Shown: one piece after another, positions 5,648 through 11,653 of the stretch
Layout of the letters: each line of letters starts with the position of its first letter
Numbering within the stretch: the stretch's first letter is position 1
NCBI GenBank assembly: GCA_041591915.1
Contig: JBFHRB010000058.1
Coordinates: 1 to 14,417, forward strand
DNA from: JBFHRB01 sp041591915
GTDB lineage: Bacteria; Actinomycetota; Nitriliruptoria; Nitriliruptorales; Nitriliruptoraceae
Direction of reading: 5' to 3'
Length of the DNA stretch: 14,417 nucleotides
The notes under the pieces: model-generated
Told to the model about the DNA's origin: nothing
Databases searched by the model: none
Seen by the model: only the letters and a program-made list of their open reading frames with translations
Made by a program: the position numbers and the translations under genes

Positions 5648-6892
5648 TCAGGTGGCCGCCTCTGCAAGGCGGCTCTCGAAGTCCTCCAGCGCCGGTGAGA
5701 CCTCGTACGTGGGCCCGACGTGGGGCTCCACCGCCTCGATGGTCTTGAGCCCGATCCCGCTGATCACGGCGACGACCCGGTCGTCGCGGCCGACGACGCC
5801 GTCGCGCACGAGCTTCTTCAGGTTGCCGATCGTCACGCCACCGGCCGTCTCGGCGAAGACCCCGGTGGTCTCCGCGAGGAGCCGGATGCCTGCGACGACC
5901 TCGTCGTCGTTGACCGACTCCACGACGCCGCCGCTCTGGTTGGCGAGCTTGAGCGCGTAGTAGCCGTCAGCCGGGTTCCCGATCGCCAGTGAGCGCGCGA
6001 TGGTGTCGGGCTTGACGGGCCGGATGTCGAGCGTGCCCTCGCGGAACGCGGTGGCGACCGGCGAGCAGCCGTCGGCCTGCGCGCCGCTGACCCGGCACGT
6101 CTCGTCCTCGGACACGAGCCCGTACTGGCGCAGCTCGTCGAAGGCCTTGCCGATCTTCGACATCATCGACCCGGAGGCCACCGGCGCGACCACGTGGTCC
6201 GGCAGCTCCCAGCCGAGCTGCTCGGCGATCTCGAAGCCGATCGTCTTCGAGCCCTCGGCGTAGAAGGCTCGGAGGTTCACGTTGACGAAGCCCCAGCCCT
6301 TGGTCTCGGCGACCTCGGCGCAGAGGCGGTTCACGTCGTCGTAGTTGCCCTTCACGGACACGAGGTTGGTGCCGTAGACCGCGGAGTTGACGACCTTGCC
6401 CCGCTCGAGGTCGTGCGGGATGAAGACGTAGGACTCGAGGCCTGCGTGGGCCGCATGCCCCGCGACCGAGTTCGCGAGGTTGCCGGTGGAGGCGCAGGCA
6501 ACCGTCTCGATGCCGAGTGCCTTGGCGGCGCTGAGCGCCACCGTGACGACGCGGTCCTTGAAGGAGCCGGTGGGGTTGCGCGTGTCGTTCTTGAGCCACA
6601 GCTCGCCGACCCCCAGCGCCTCGGCCAGGCGCGGGGCGGGAGTGAGCGGCGACAGGCCGGTCCCCATGTCGACCCGCAGCTCCGGGTCGTCGCTGAGCAC
6701 CGGCAGCAGGTCCGCGTACCGCCACAGCGTCTGCGGGCCCGATTCGATCGACTCCCGGCTCACGGCCGCGGCGATCTTCGCGGTGTCGTAGATGGGTTCG
6801 AGGGGTCCGAAGCAGAAGTCGCAAACGTGCGTGGCTGCCACTTCGCACTCGTTGCCGCACTCACGACAACGGAGTCCGGTGATGGTGATCAC
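5648..6892 (-). CDS. thrC: Threonine synthase homologue (PLP fold type II) with N-terminal zinc ribbon
   Basis: This 414-residue protein has a zinc ribbon (Cys9, Cys12, Cys24, Cys27 in CRECG and CDFCFGPLEP), then the tryptophan-synthase-beta-like PLP domain. The PLP lysine is Lys112 in NPTGSFKDR. ACASTGNLANS is the phosphate-binding region, and VASGSMMSKIG and TAGGVTIGNLKKL are further family blocks. Threonine synthase converts O-phosphohomoserine to threonine by beta,gamma-replacement. The open frame continues upstream to 7879, but the start is the GTG at 6892: it has GGAAGGA at 6899-6905, and the upstream part runs through the riboswitch and antisense to gpgS. The gene lies downstream of a SAM-I riboswitch and upstream of a sulfur carrier gene. 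That is odd for a threonine enzyme and suggests a role in homocysteine synthesis. Family membership is secure; the product of the reaction is not. Confidence 0.9.
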   Translation of the reverse strand: MITITGLRCRECGNECEVAATHVCDFCFGPLEPIYDTAKIAAAVSRESIESGPQTLWRYADLLPVLSDDPELRVDMGTGLSPLTPAPRLAEALGVGELWLKNDTRNPTGSFKDRVVTVALSAAKALGIETVACASTGNLANSVAGHAAHAGLESYVFIPHDLERGKVVNSAVYGTNLVSVKGNYDDVNRLCAEVAETKGWGFVNVNLRAFYAEGSKTIGFEIAEQLGWELPDHVVAPVASGSMMSKIGKAFDELRQYGLVSEDETCRVSGAQADGCSPVATAFREGTLDIRPVKPDTIARSLAIGNPADGYYALKLANQSGGVVESVNDDEVVAGIRLLAETTGVFAETAGGVTIGNLKKLVRDGVVGRDDRVVAVISGIGLKTIEAVEPHVGPTYEVSPALEDFESRLAEAAT

Positions 6893-6985
6893 CTGCCGTC
6901 CTTCCCGGCCGTTCCCGGCCGCCGTCTGTGCCTGCCGGCTGGTTGCCGGCTGGCTGCTCGTCGTTGCACCTGCCGCGGCGGCTGT

Positions 6986-7030
6986 GGAACGACGAAGGCC
7001 TCCCTTGCGGGAGGCCCATCTCTTCGTTCC
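6986..7030 (-). terminator. Hairpin between SAM riboswitch and thrC, probable expression platform
   Basis: On the minus strand an inner 8-bp stem (6997-7004 with 7009-7016, GGCCTCCC/GGGAGGCC) closes a GCAA tetraloop. An outer 7-bp stem pairs 6986-6992 with 7024-7030 (GGAACGA/TCGTTCC), separated from the inner stem by a bulged internal loop. It lies 35 nt after the aptamer and about 94 nt before the thrC start. There is no U tract. Its position suits a riboswitch-controlled intrinsic terminator; I could not derive the competing anti-terminator pairing. Confidence 0.65.
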
Positions 7031-7065
7031 GTCCGGTTCGTTACCGGTGATGCGCGTGGTGTCAC

Positions 7066-7197
7066 GCTCATCGACTGCTGATCCGTGCCGCCCTGGCGGG
7101 GCGGTGGCGCAGCGGTCCGGGTTTGGCACCTTCCCACACCGTTGTGGGGGTTGCCGAGGCGTCAATGGGCCCGAGCCCTCGACCTCTCTGGATGAGC
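7066..7197 (-). promoter_or_regulatory. SAM-I (S-box) riboswitch aptamer upstream of thrC-moaD
   Basis: Read on the minus strand, the aptamer is closed by P1, GCTCATC (7197-7191) with GATGAGC (7072-7066). The conserved core follows in order: CCAGAGAGG, then GAGGG, GGGCCCATTGACGCC, CGGCAACC and GGTGCCAAA. P3 is the hairpin CCCACA-ACGG-TGTGGG. P4 is a CCGCCC/GGGCGG hairpin placed just before the P1 3' strand. Having P4 inside P1 fits SAM-I better than SAM-IV. Family knowledge: this RNA binds S-adenosylmethionine and usually shuts off downstream methionine or SAM genes when SAM is plentiful. Differences from the common consensus are GGGC for GGGA and AAACCC for AAnTCC; the two changes may compensate each other. 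Confidence 0.9.
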
Positions 7198-7319
7198 CGC
7201 CAGGTGGGGTACGGTGCCACAGCGGCCGCGCGTGCGCAAACCGCGCACCCGGTTCCGGCCGCGCGGGGTGTCGGCGCCGAACCCCCCCGCGCCCCTCCCC
7301 CACGACCTGCAGGCCCCCG
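7198..7319. promoter_or_regulatory. Divergent promoter region between riboswitch-thrC and gpgS
   Basis: No gene is seen. The segment must hold the promoter of the riboswitch transcript (-) and probably that of gpgS (+). Visible elements are a TACGGT -10 candidate on the plus strand (7210-7215), the inverted repeat GTGCGC-AAACC-GCGCAC (7232-7248), and a direct repeat CGGCCGCGCG at 7223-7232 and 7256-7265, 33 bp apart. No clear -35 or minus-strand -10 could be fixed. Confidence 0.4.
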
Positions 7320-8288
7320 TTGCGATCGAGTGACGCCGAGCGCCGGTTCGAGGCGCGGACGTTCCACCACCGGGACTTCGACCCGGTGGCCCTGGTGCAG
7401 CGCAAGCAGGCGCTGGGGCTCTCGATATCGGTCGTGCTGCCGGCCCGCAACGAGGCGGACCACGTCGGGCGTGTCGTCGAGGTGCTCAAGCGCGAGACCG
7501 TCGAGCTCCTCGGCCTCGTCGACGAGCTCCTCGTCGTCGACGGCGACTCCGAGGACGACACGGGCCACATCGCGCGCACGGCCGGGGCCAAGGTCGTGCG
7601 CCAGTCCGACGTGCTCCCCGAGGCCGGGACCGCTGCCGGCAAGGGCGAGGCGCTGTGGAAGGGCCTGCACGCGTCGACCGGCGACATCGTGCTGTTCATC
7701 GACGCGGACATCCTCGACATCGACGGGCGGTTCGTCATCGGCCTCGCCGGCCCGCTCCTGACCGAGGACGACGTCGCGTTCGTCAAGGCGACGTACGACC
7801 GCCCGATCAGGGTGGGGGGCGAGCTGCAGCCGTCGGGCGGCGGTCGCGTCACCGAGCTGCTGGCCCGCCCGCTCCTCACGACCTACTGGCCGGAGCTGAG
7901 CTTCCTCGCCCAGCCGCTGTCGGGCGAGTACGGCGGCCGACGGACACTCCTCGAGTCCCTGCCGTTCGTGCGCGGCTACGGGGTCGAGCTCGCGATGCTC
8001 ATCGACATCGCCGCCCGACTCGGGCCCGACGCGATCGCGCAGGTCGACCTCGGTCGTCGTGTCCACGACAACCAGCCGCTGGCGAACCTCGGGCGGATGG
8101 CGACCGAGATCCTCCAGGTCGCCCTCGACCGCGCCGCGCGTCACGGACGCGCCAGCTTCACGGACCCGTTCGGCGACCTGCTGCTACAGCCCGTTCGCGA
8201 CCTCGCCGGGCGGCTCGAGCTCGAGCCGCACCGGATCGCGCCCAGCGAGCGCCCGCCACTGCGCGACTACCTGGCAGGACGAGGCTGA
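7320..8288 (+). CDS. gpgS: Glucosyl-3-phosphoglycerate synthase
   Basis: This is a GT81-family glycosyltransferase of 322 residues, close to the usual 320-330. It transfers glucose from an NDP-glucose to 3-phosphoglycerate, giving glucosyl-3-phosphoglycerate, the precursor of glucosylglycerate and, in mycobacteria, of methylglucose lipopolysaccharides. Motifs match mycobacterial GpgS in order: ISVVLPARNEA (36-46), VDGDSEDDT (73-81), GKGEALW (107-113), FIDAD with the metal-binding D128-A-D130, GGGRVTELLARPLL (173-186), QPLSGEY (198-204), GYGVE (219-223) and the RVHDNQPL histidine. The TTG at 7320 is the only plausible in-frame start that yields the usual short N-terminus before FHHRDFDP; its Shine-Dalgarno is weak. 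The frame is open far upstream, but that part overlaps riboswitch sequence on the other strand. No gpgP phosphatase gene is adjacent. The stop lies 3 bp from the convergent AI-2E gene. Confidence 0.88.
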   Translation: MRSSDAERRFEARTFHHRDFDPVALVQRKQALGLSISVVLPARNEADHVGRVVEVLKRETVELLGLVDELLVVDGDSEDDTGHIARTAGAKVVRQSDVLPEAGTAAGKGEALWKGLHASTGDIVLFIDADILDIDGRFVIGLAGPLLTEDDVAFVKATYDRPIRVGGELQPSGGGRVTELLARPLLTTYWPELSFLAQPLSGEYGGRRTLLESLPFVRGYGVELAMLIDIAARLGPDAIAQVDLGRRVHDNQPLANLGRMATEILQVALDRAARHGRASFTDPFGDLLLQPVRDLAGRLELEPHRIAPSERPPLRDYLAGRG

Positions 8289-8291
8289 CGA

Positions 8292-9596
8292 TCACGTGTC
8301 GCCGTCGCCCTCGGAGGACTGGCGGCGTCGCCTTCGGAAGCGCTCGGTGATCGGCTGGTCCTCGAGGTCGAGCCGCGACCGGTCCGCTCGCCTTCGCCGC
8401 ATCTTGGGCTTGAAGTCCTCGAGCGTCAGCTGCGGGAGGTCGGCGCCGTACAGCCCGGGGCCCTCGGCCGCGAGGTGCTTCATCGACGGGACGCGAGTGA
8501 CCAGCAGGTGCAGCGCGACGAGCTTGATGGCCGCGACCGCCGGGATGACGATGATCATCCCGACGATGCCGAACAGCGACCCCGCGACGAGCAGGCCGAG
8601 GATGACGGTCGCCGGGTGCACCTTCACGGTGCGGGCGACGATGTTCGGGGTGATGACGTGGTTGTCGATCTGCTGGACCGCGGTCATCACGACGACGACC
8701 CAGATGGCCTGGGTGAGCCCGCCACCGACCGTCAGGGCGATCAGGGCGCCGATCGAGCCGCCGACGAACGGGCCGATGAGCGGCACGAGGTTGAAGACGC
8801 CGGTCGTGACGCCGACGAGCGCCCAGAACGGCAGGCCGATGATGGCCAACCCGATCGACGTGGCGATGGCGACGAACGTCGCGACGAGGAGTTGGCCGCG
8901 GAAGTAGGCACCGACGGTCGCCCCGATGCGGCGCGTCAGCTCGAGGATCTCCGACCGGCGTCCCGGCGGGATGAACTGCTGGATCCCCTCGTTCAGGCGC
9001 GGCAGGTCGACGAGCAGGTAGAAGGCGATGATCGGCGCGAGCACGAGCGTCAGCACCGTGTGGAAGACGGCGCTCGCGAACGACCCCGCGCCACGCAGCA
9101 GGCCCGTGATCTGGTCACGGTTCTCGTTGATGAACTGGGCGATGCTCTCCTGGAGCCCGCCGTCCTCGATCCCCAGCGAGATCGCATCCTCGAGGCCGAA
9201 CCTCGCGAGCAGCGAGTTCGCGGTGTCCTCGACGCTCTGGGCGATCTCCGGGAGCCGATCGCCGAAGGACGAGACCTGATCGGCCAGCAGCGGGCCGACG
9301 ATGGAGCCGAGGCCGACCACGATCCCGATCAGGACGATGTAGCTCGCCGCCGTCCCCACTGACCGTGGGATCCCGCGGCTCGCAAGCGCCCGCACGCCGG
9401 GGTTGAGGATGTAGACCACGGCCCCGGCGAGGGCCAGTGGCGGCACGATGATGCGGACGACGTCGTCGAAGAGCCACCACAGCCCGTAGGCCACGATGGC
9501 CATCCCGATGACGGCCCAGGAGCGGACGAGCCAGCGCCACCAGCGCGCGTCCTCCTGCGCCGTCTCCTCGGCCGCCGTGGGTGTGAGCCCCGACAT
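8292..9596 (-). CDS. AI-2E family transporter (membrane permease)
   Basis: This 434-residue polytopic membrane protein belongs to the AI-2E/PerM family (PF01594). Two or three hydrophobic segments open the protein (VIGMAIVAYGLWWLF, IIVPPLALAGAVVYILNP). Then comes the long amphipathic region typical of the family (about 100-190, with LPEIAQSVEDT) and a second group of helices containing PFWALVGVTTGVFNLVPLIGPFVGG and DNHVITPNIVARTVKVHPATVILGLL, the most conserved family blocks. A basic, charged tail of about 50 residues (KMRRRRADRSR) follows. Substrates of the family are varied, and autoinducer export is shown for only one member, so no substrate is assigned. The ATG at 9596 has GGAG 6 nt upstream. 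An in-frame GTG sits directly before it, and the frame is open for 26 codons more without a good ribosome site. Confidence 0.9.
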   Translation of the reverse strand: MSGLTPTAAEETAQEDARWWRWLVRSWAVIGMAIVAYGLWWLFDDVVRIIVPPLALAGAVVYILNPGVRALASRGIPRSVGTAASYIVLIGIVVGLGSIVGPLLADQVSSFGDRLPEIAQSVEDTANSLLARFGLEDAISLGIEDGGLQESIAQFINENRDQITGLLRGAGSFASAVFHTVLTLVLAPIIAFYLLVDLPRLNEGIQQFIPPGRRSEILELTRRIGATVGAYFRGQLLVATFVAIATSIGLAIIGLPFWALVGVTTGVFNLVPLIGPFVGGSIGALIALTVGGGLTQAIWVVVVMTAVQQIDNHVITPNIVARTVKVHPATVILGLLVAGSLFGIVGMIIVIPAVAAIKLVALHLLVTRVPSMKHLAAEGPGLYGADLPQLTLEDFKPKMRRRRADRSRLDLEDQPITERFRRRRRQSSEGDGDT

Positions 9597-9634
9597 CACC
9601 CGCTCCCTCTCGCGGCTCCGCACCGCCGCGAGGC

Positions 9635-9640
9635 ACGCTA
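9635..9640 (-). promoter_or_regulatory. Candidate -10 hexamer for the AI-2E gene
   Basis: TAGCGT (TAnnnT) on the minus strand would place a transcription start near 9628, giving a leader of about 30 nt that contains the GAGGGAG ribosome site. The -35 is unclear (GTTCTG with a 17-bp spacer at best). Confidence 0.3.
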
Positions 9641-9684
9641 CCAGCCGCATCTCGCTACAGAACGCCGCCCCCACGGCCGTTAAG

Positions 9685-9690
9685 TAGGCT
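9685..9690 (+). promoter_or_regulatory. Candidate -10 hexamer for the response regulator gene
   Basis: TAGGCT, within the same GTAGGCTG octamer found at the larE and amidohydrolase promoters, would start transcription near 9697 and give a 5' leader of about 175 nt. A second candidate, CATACT at 9774-9779, would give a shorter leader. A GTG at 9697 opens a frame that runs across the regulator gene in another phase; I regard it as a shadow. I see no other gene between 9597 and 9871. Confidence 0.35.
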
Positions 9691-9871
9691 GTACGAGTGG
9701 TCGACGGGACGCCGAGCGCGACTGCAGCGGCGACGGCCGTGGGCTGTCAGGTGCGCGCGACGCCGCCCTCCGCCATACTGGCCCAACCGGGTCAGGGGCC
9801 GACCGCCGGATGGCGGGGTCGACCGGAACCGGCGCACCGCCCCGGCGAGGTGCACGAAGAGGGAGTACAAC

Positions 9872-10312
9872 GTGAGCGATGGACAGAAGGTCCTCGTCGT
9901 CGACGACGAGCCCGACGTCCTGCTCCTCTGCCGCGTCAACCTCGAGTTCGAGGGGTACAACGTGGTCGAGGCGTCCGACGGCGAGATGGCCATGGAGGTC
10001 GTCCGTGCGGAGCGGCCCGACGTCGTCCTCCTCGACGTGATGATGCCGAAGATGGACGGCTGGCAGGTGCTGGCGGCCATCAAGGCCGACCCGGACCTCA
10101 AGGACACGCCGGTCGTCATGCTCACCGCGAAGGTCCAGGATCAGGACCAGATCCGCGGTTGGTCATCGGGTGCCGCCGAGTACATCACCAAGCCGTTCTC
10201 GCCCCTCGCCCTGTCCCAGGTCATCCAGGACGTGCTGAGCAACGACCCCGAGGAGGAGGAGCGCCGGCGGCGCATGATCCTCGAGAAGCTGCAGCTGCTG
10301 CAGAACAGCTGA
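9872..10312 (+). CDS. Single-domain response regulator (CheY-like receiver)
   Basis: This is a 146-residue protein with one receiver domain over residues 5-125. The phosphorylation site is Asp55 in VVLLDVMMPKMDGW. The acidic pair is Asp11-Asp12, the switch threonine Thr85 in VVMLTAK, and the conserved lysine Lys107 in YITKPFS, so all key residues are present. After the receiver there is only a charged helix (DPEEEERRRRMILEKLQLLQ), which could form a coiled coil, and no DNA-binding domain. It therefore probably acts through protein contacts, as CheY- or DivK-like regulators do. The GTG start has GAGGGAG ending 6 nt upstream. No histidine kinase lies within the window, so the partner is unknown. 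The gene is followed by a strong hairpin terminator. Confidence 0.9.
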   Translation: MSDGQKVLVVDDEPDVLLLCRVNLEFEGYNVVEASDGEMAMEVVRAERPDVVLLDVMMPKMDGWQVLAAIKADPDLKDTPVVMLTAKVQDQDQIRGWSSGAAEYITKPFSPLALSQVIQDVLSNDPEEEERRRRMILEKLQLLQNS

Positions 10313-10332
10313 GCCTCCCTCACAACGGAGAA

Positions 10333-10355
10333 CGGCCGGGCGATTCGCCCGGCCG
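10333..10355. terminator. Bidirectional hairpin terminator
   Basis: A perfect 10-bp GC-rich stem (10333-10342 with 10346-10355; CGGCCGGGCG/CGCCCGGCCG) closes an ATT loop. It lies 21 nt after the response regulator stop and 21 nt from the stop of the convergent LytR_C gene, so it can serve both. A short T-containing stretch (GTGTCGTT) follows on the plus strand. Confidence 0.8.
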
Positions 10356-10375
10356 GTGTCGTTGGGACATGGTCG

Positions 10376-11086
10376 TCAGGCGTCGTAGTCCGTCCCGATG
10401 ACCAGGTGGATGTCCACGCTCGGGTTGAGGTTGTCGGGTGCCGGCTCGACCGCGCTGAAGCCGTACTGCGCGGCGACCTGCCGAGCCTTGGCCTCGTTGC
10501 CCGGGGTGTAGAAGACCGTCGTCGTCGTGTAGACGCGGATGGCCTTGTTCACGGCGACCACGCGGTAGCCGTCTCCGCGCGCGCGGGCGGCGTAGGCGTC
10601 GGCCGCCGCGCCATCGTCGTCGAGGACGGCGTCGAGCACCTGGATGGAGACGTTGGCCGGCGCGAACTGCTGGTTCCCGCTGGGGGCCTCGGTCTCCGAC
10701 GCCGCGGGCTCCGGCTCGGGCTCCGGGTCGGGCTCGGTGGCCGCCGGCTCGCTGGCCGCGGGTGCCGGCTCGGACGCGGTCGCGGCCGGGTCCTCACCAT
10801 CCGGGTCGCCGGTCGCCGGGTCAGCCGCCGGGTCGTCGCCCGTGCTGTCGGCCGGGTCGGAGGTGGTGTCCGTCGAGCCGTCGTCGGTGGTTGCTGTCTC
10901 CGAGCCGGCATCGGTCGTCGGGGCGGGCTCGATGGCGACCTCGTCGCCGCCACGGGACGCGCCGATCGCCCAGAACGCGAGGGCGACGACGAGCACGAGC
11001 GCCACTGCCGCGCCCGCATGCTTCGCCACGGAGATCGCGAAGCTGCGGTCCCCTGGCTCTGCGTGCTTGCCCGTGTCCACCAACAT
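10376..11086 (-). CDS. LytR_C domain membrane protein (VirR-like)
   Basis: This 236-residue protein has a short cytoplasmic N-terminus, one transmembrane helix (about 24-43), and a long low-complexity linker rich in Asp, Pro, Thr, Ala and Glu (about 48-138). It ends with a LytR C-terminal domain (about 145-232; NVSIQVLDAV, YRVVAVNKAIRVYTTTTVFYTPGNEAKARQ, VDIHLVIGTDY). The topology puts the domain outside the membrane, near the cell wall. Its upstream partner encodes a DUF3263 protein 14 bp away. From memory, the same pair is Rv0430-Rv0431 in Mycobacterium tuberculosis, where Rv0431 is VirR, linked to envelope integrity and vesicle release. The function here is inferred from that pairing. The ATG has no Shine-Dalgarno. 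A TAGCGT hexamer at 11093-11098, 6 nt before it, could give a separate leaderless transcript or be chance. Confidence 0.82.
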   Translation of the reverse strand: MLVDTGKHAEPGDRSFAISVAKHAGAAVALVLVVALAFWAIGASRGGDEVAIEPAPTTDAGSETATTDDGSTDTTSDPADSTGDDPAADPATGDPDGEDPAATASEPAPAASEPAATEPDPEPEPEPAASETEAPSGNQQFAPANVSIQVLDAVLDDDGAAADAYAARARGDGYRVVAVNKAIRVYTTTTVFYTPGNEAKARQVAAQYGFSAVEPAPDNLNPSVDIHLVIGTDYDA

Positions 11087-11100
11087 CGTCGGACGCTACC

Positions 11101-11406
11101 TCACCGTGCGTCGACGCCGAGGCGCCGCGCGGCGCGCTGCCGCTGTCGTGACGCCCGCTGGCGCCGGAGTCGCTTCACGAGCATCGGGTCGTAGGCCAGC
11201 GCCCGATCGTCATCCATCAGGCGGTTCAGCAGCTGGTAGTAGCGCGTCGGCGACAGGTCGAAGTGCTCCTTGATCGCCTGCTCCTTGGCGCCGGCATAGC
11301 GCCACCACTCGCGCTCGAACGTCAGCAGCGCCTTCTCGCGCTCGTCGAGCTCGTCACTCGTGAACGGGGCGTCGATCGACTCATCCATCAGGAACGTGGC
11401 CTTCAT
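11101..11406 (-). CDS. DUF3263 family small HTH-like protein
   Basis: This is a 101-residue basic protein. Its core, DEREKALLTFEREWWRYAGAKEQAIKEHFDLSPTRYYQLLNRLMDD (from about residue 21), is the DUF3263 domain. The segment around AKEQAIKEHFDLSPTRYYQLLNRL reads as a helix-turn-helix, and an Arg-rich tail follows, so nucleic-acid binding is plausible. The frame extends to a TTG at 11454, but that codon falls inside the predicted -35 element. I therefore choose the ATG at 11406, about 13 nt after the predicted transcription start; an ATG at 11388 is also possible. The gene probably forms an operon with the LytR_C gene 14 bp downstream. The family has no firmly established function, but its pairing with a VirR-like protein suggests control of, or work with, an envelope factor. 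Confidence 0.82.
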   Translation of the reverse strand: MKATFLMDESIDAPFTSDELDEREKALLTFEREWWRYAGAKEQAIKEHFDLSPTRYYQLLNRLMDDDRALAYDPMLVKRLRRQRASRQRQRAARRLGVDAR

Positions 11407-11425
11407 CGTGAGAACCGTCGGTGCG

Positions 11426-11454
11426 AGTATCGGCGCCGAACTACACAGGTGCAA
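11426..11454 (-). promoter_or_regulatory. Predicted promoter of the DUF3263-LytR_C operon
   Basis: On the minus strand TTGCAC (11449-11454) and GATACT (11426-11431) are separated by exactly 17 bp. The expected transcription start is near 11419, close to the ATG at 11406. The region also holds repeated ACTAC elements: direct copies at 11441-11445 and 11454-11458, and an inverted copy at 11466-11470. Confidence 0.5.
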
Positions 11455-11504
11455 CTACGCCCGACGTAGTCAACCGGAGGTTCTCGGCCGTGCGGCGCGG
11501 CGTT

Positions 11505-11510
11505 TACCCT
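11505..11510 (+). promoter_or_regulatory. Candidate -10 hexamer for tRNA-Thr
   Basis: TACCCT (in GTTTACCCT) lies 35 nt upstream of the tRNA 5' end, a usual distance for a tRNA leader. A weak TTCTCG lies 18 bp further up as a possible -35. Confidence 0.45.
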
Positions 11511-11545
11511 CCGACCGTCGATCGTGGGCGACCATGTTCGGCCCC

Positions 11546-11622
11546 GCCGGAGTAGCTCAGATGGCTAGAGCAACCCACTTGTAATGGGTAGGCCAGGGGT
11601 TCGAGTCCCCTCTCCGGCTCCA
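11546..11622 (+). tRNA. trnT: tRNA-Thr (anticodon TGT)
   Basis: The cloverleaf is complete. The acceptor stem GCCGGAG (11546-11552) pairs with CTCCGGC (11612-11618). A D arm contains AGCTCAGATGGCTAGAGC. The anticodon stem ACCCA/TGGGT encloses CTTGTAA, with anticodon TGT at 11580-11582. The T arm has stem GGGG/CCCC around TTCGAGT. The discriminator base is T at 11619 and the CCA end is encoded (11620-11622). It reads ACA threonine codons, which are rare in such GC-rich genomes. Confidence 0.97.
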
Positions 11623-11653
11623 CTCCGCTGCATCGGTCAGCCGAGTCCGCGGA

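Noticed and set aside
6893..7879. N-terminal extension of the thrC reading frame (open for 329 more codons)
   Set aside because: It runs through the riboswitch and antisense to gpgS, has low-complexity Ser/Arg composition, and the zinc ribbon begins right after the GTG at 6892, which has a good Shine-Dalgarno.
9697..10401. GTG-started frame placed like a leaderless gene after TAGGCT at 9685
   Set aside because: It overlaps the whole response regulator gene in another phase and turns into an Arg/Pro-rich string. The -10 more likely serves the regulator with a long leader.
11546..11622. Functional link between tRNA-Thr and the threonine synthase homologue
   Set aside because: They lie more than 4 kb apart with unrelated genes between; shared threonine theme looks like coincidence.
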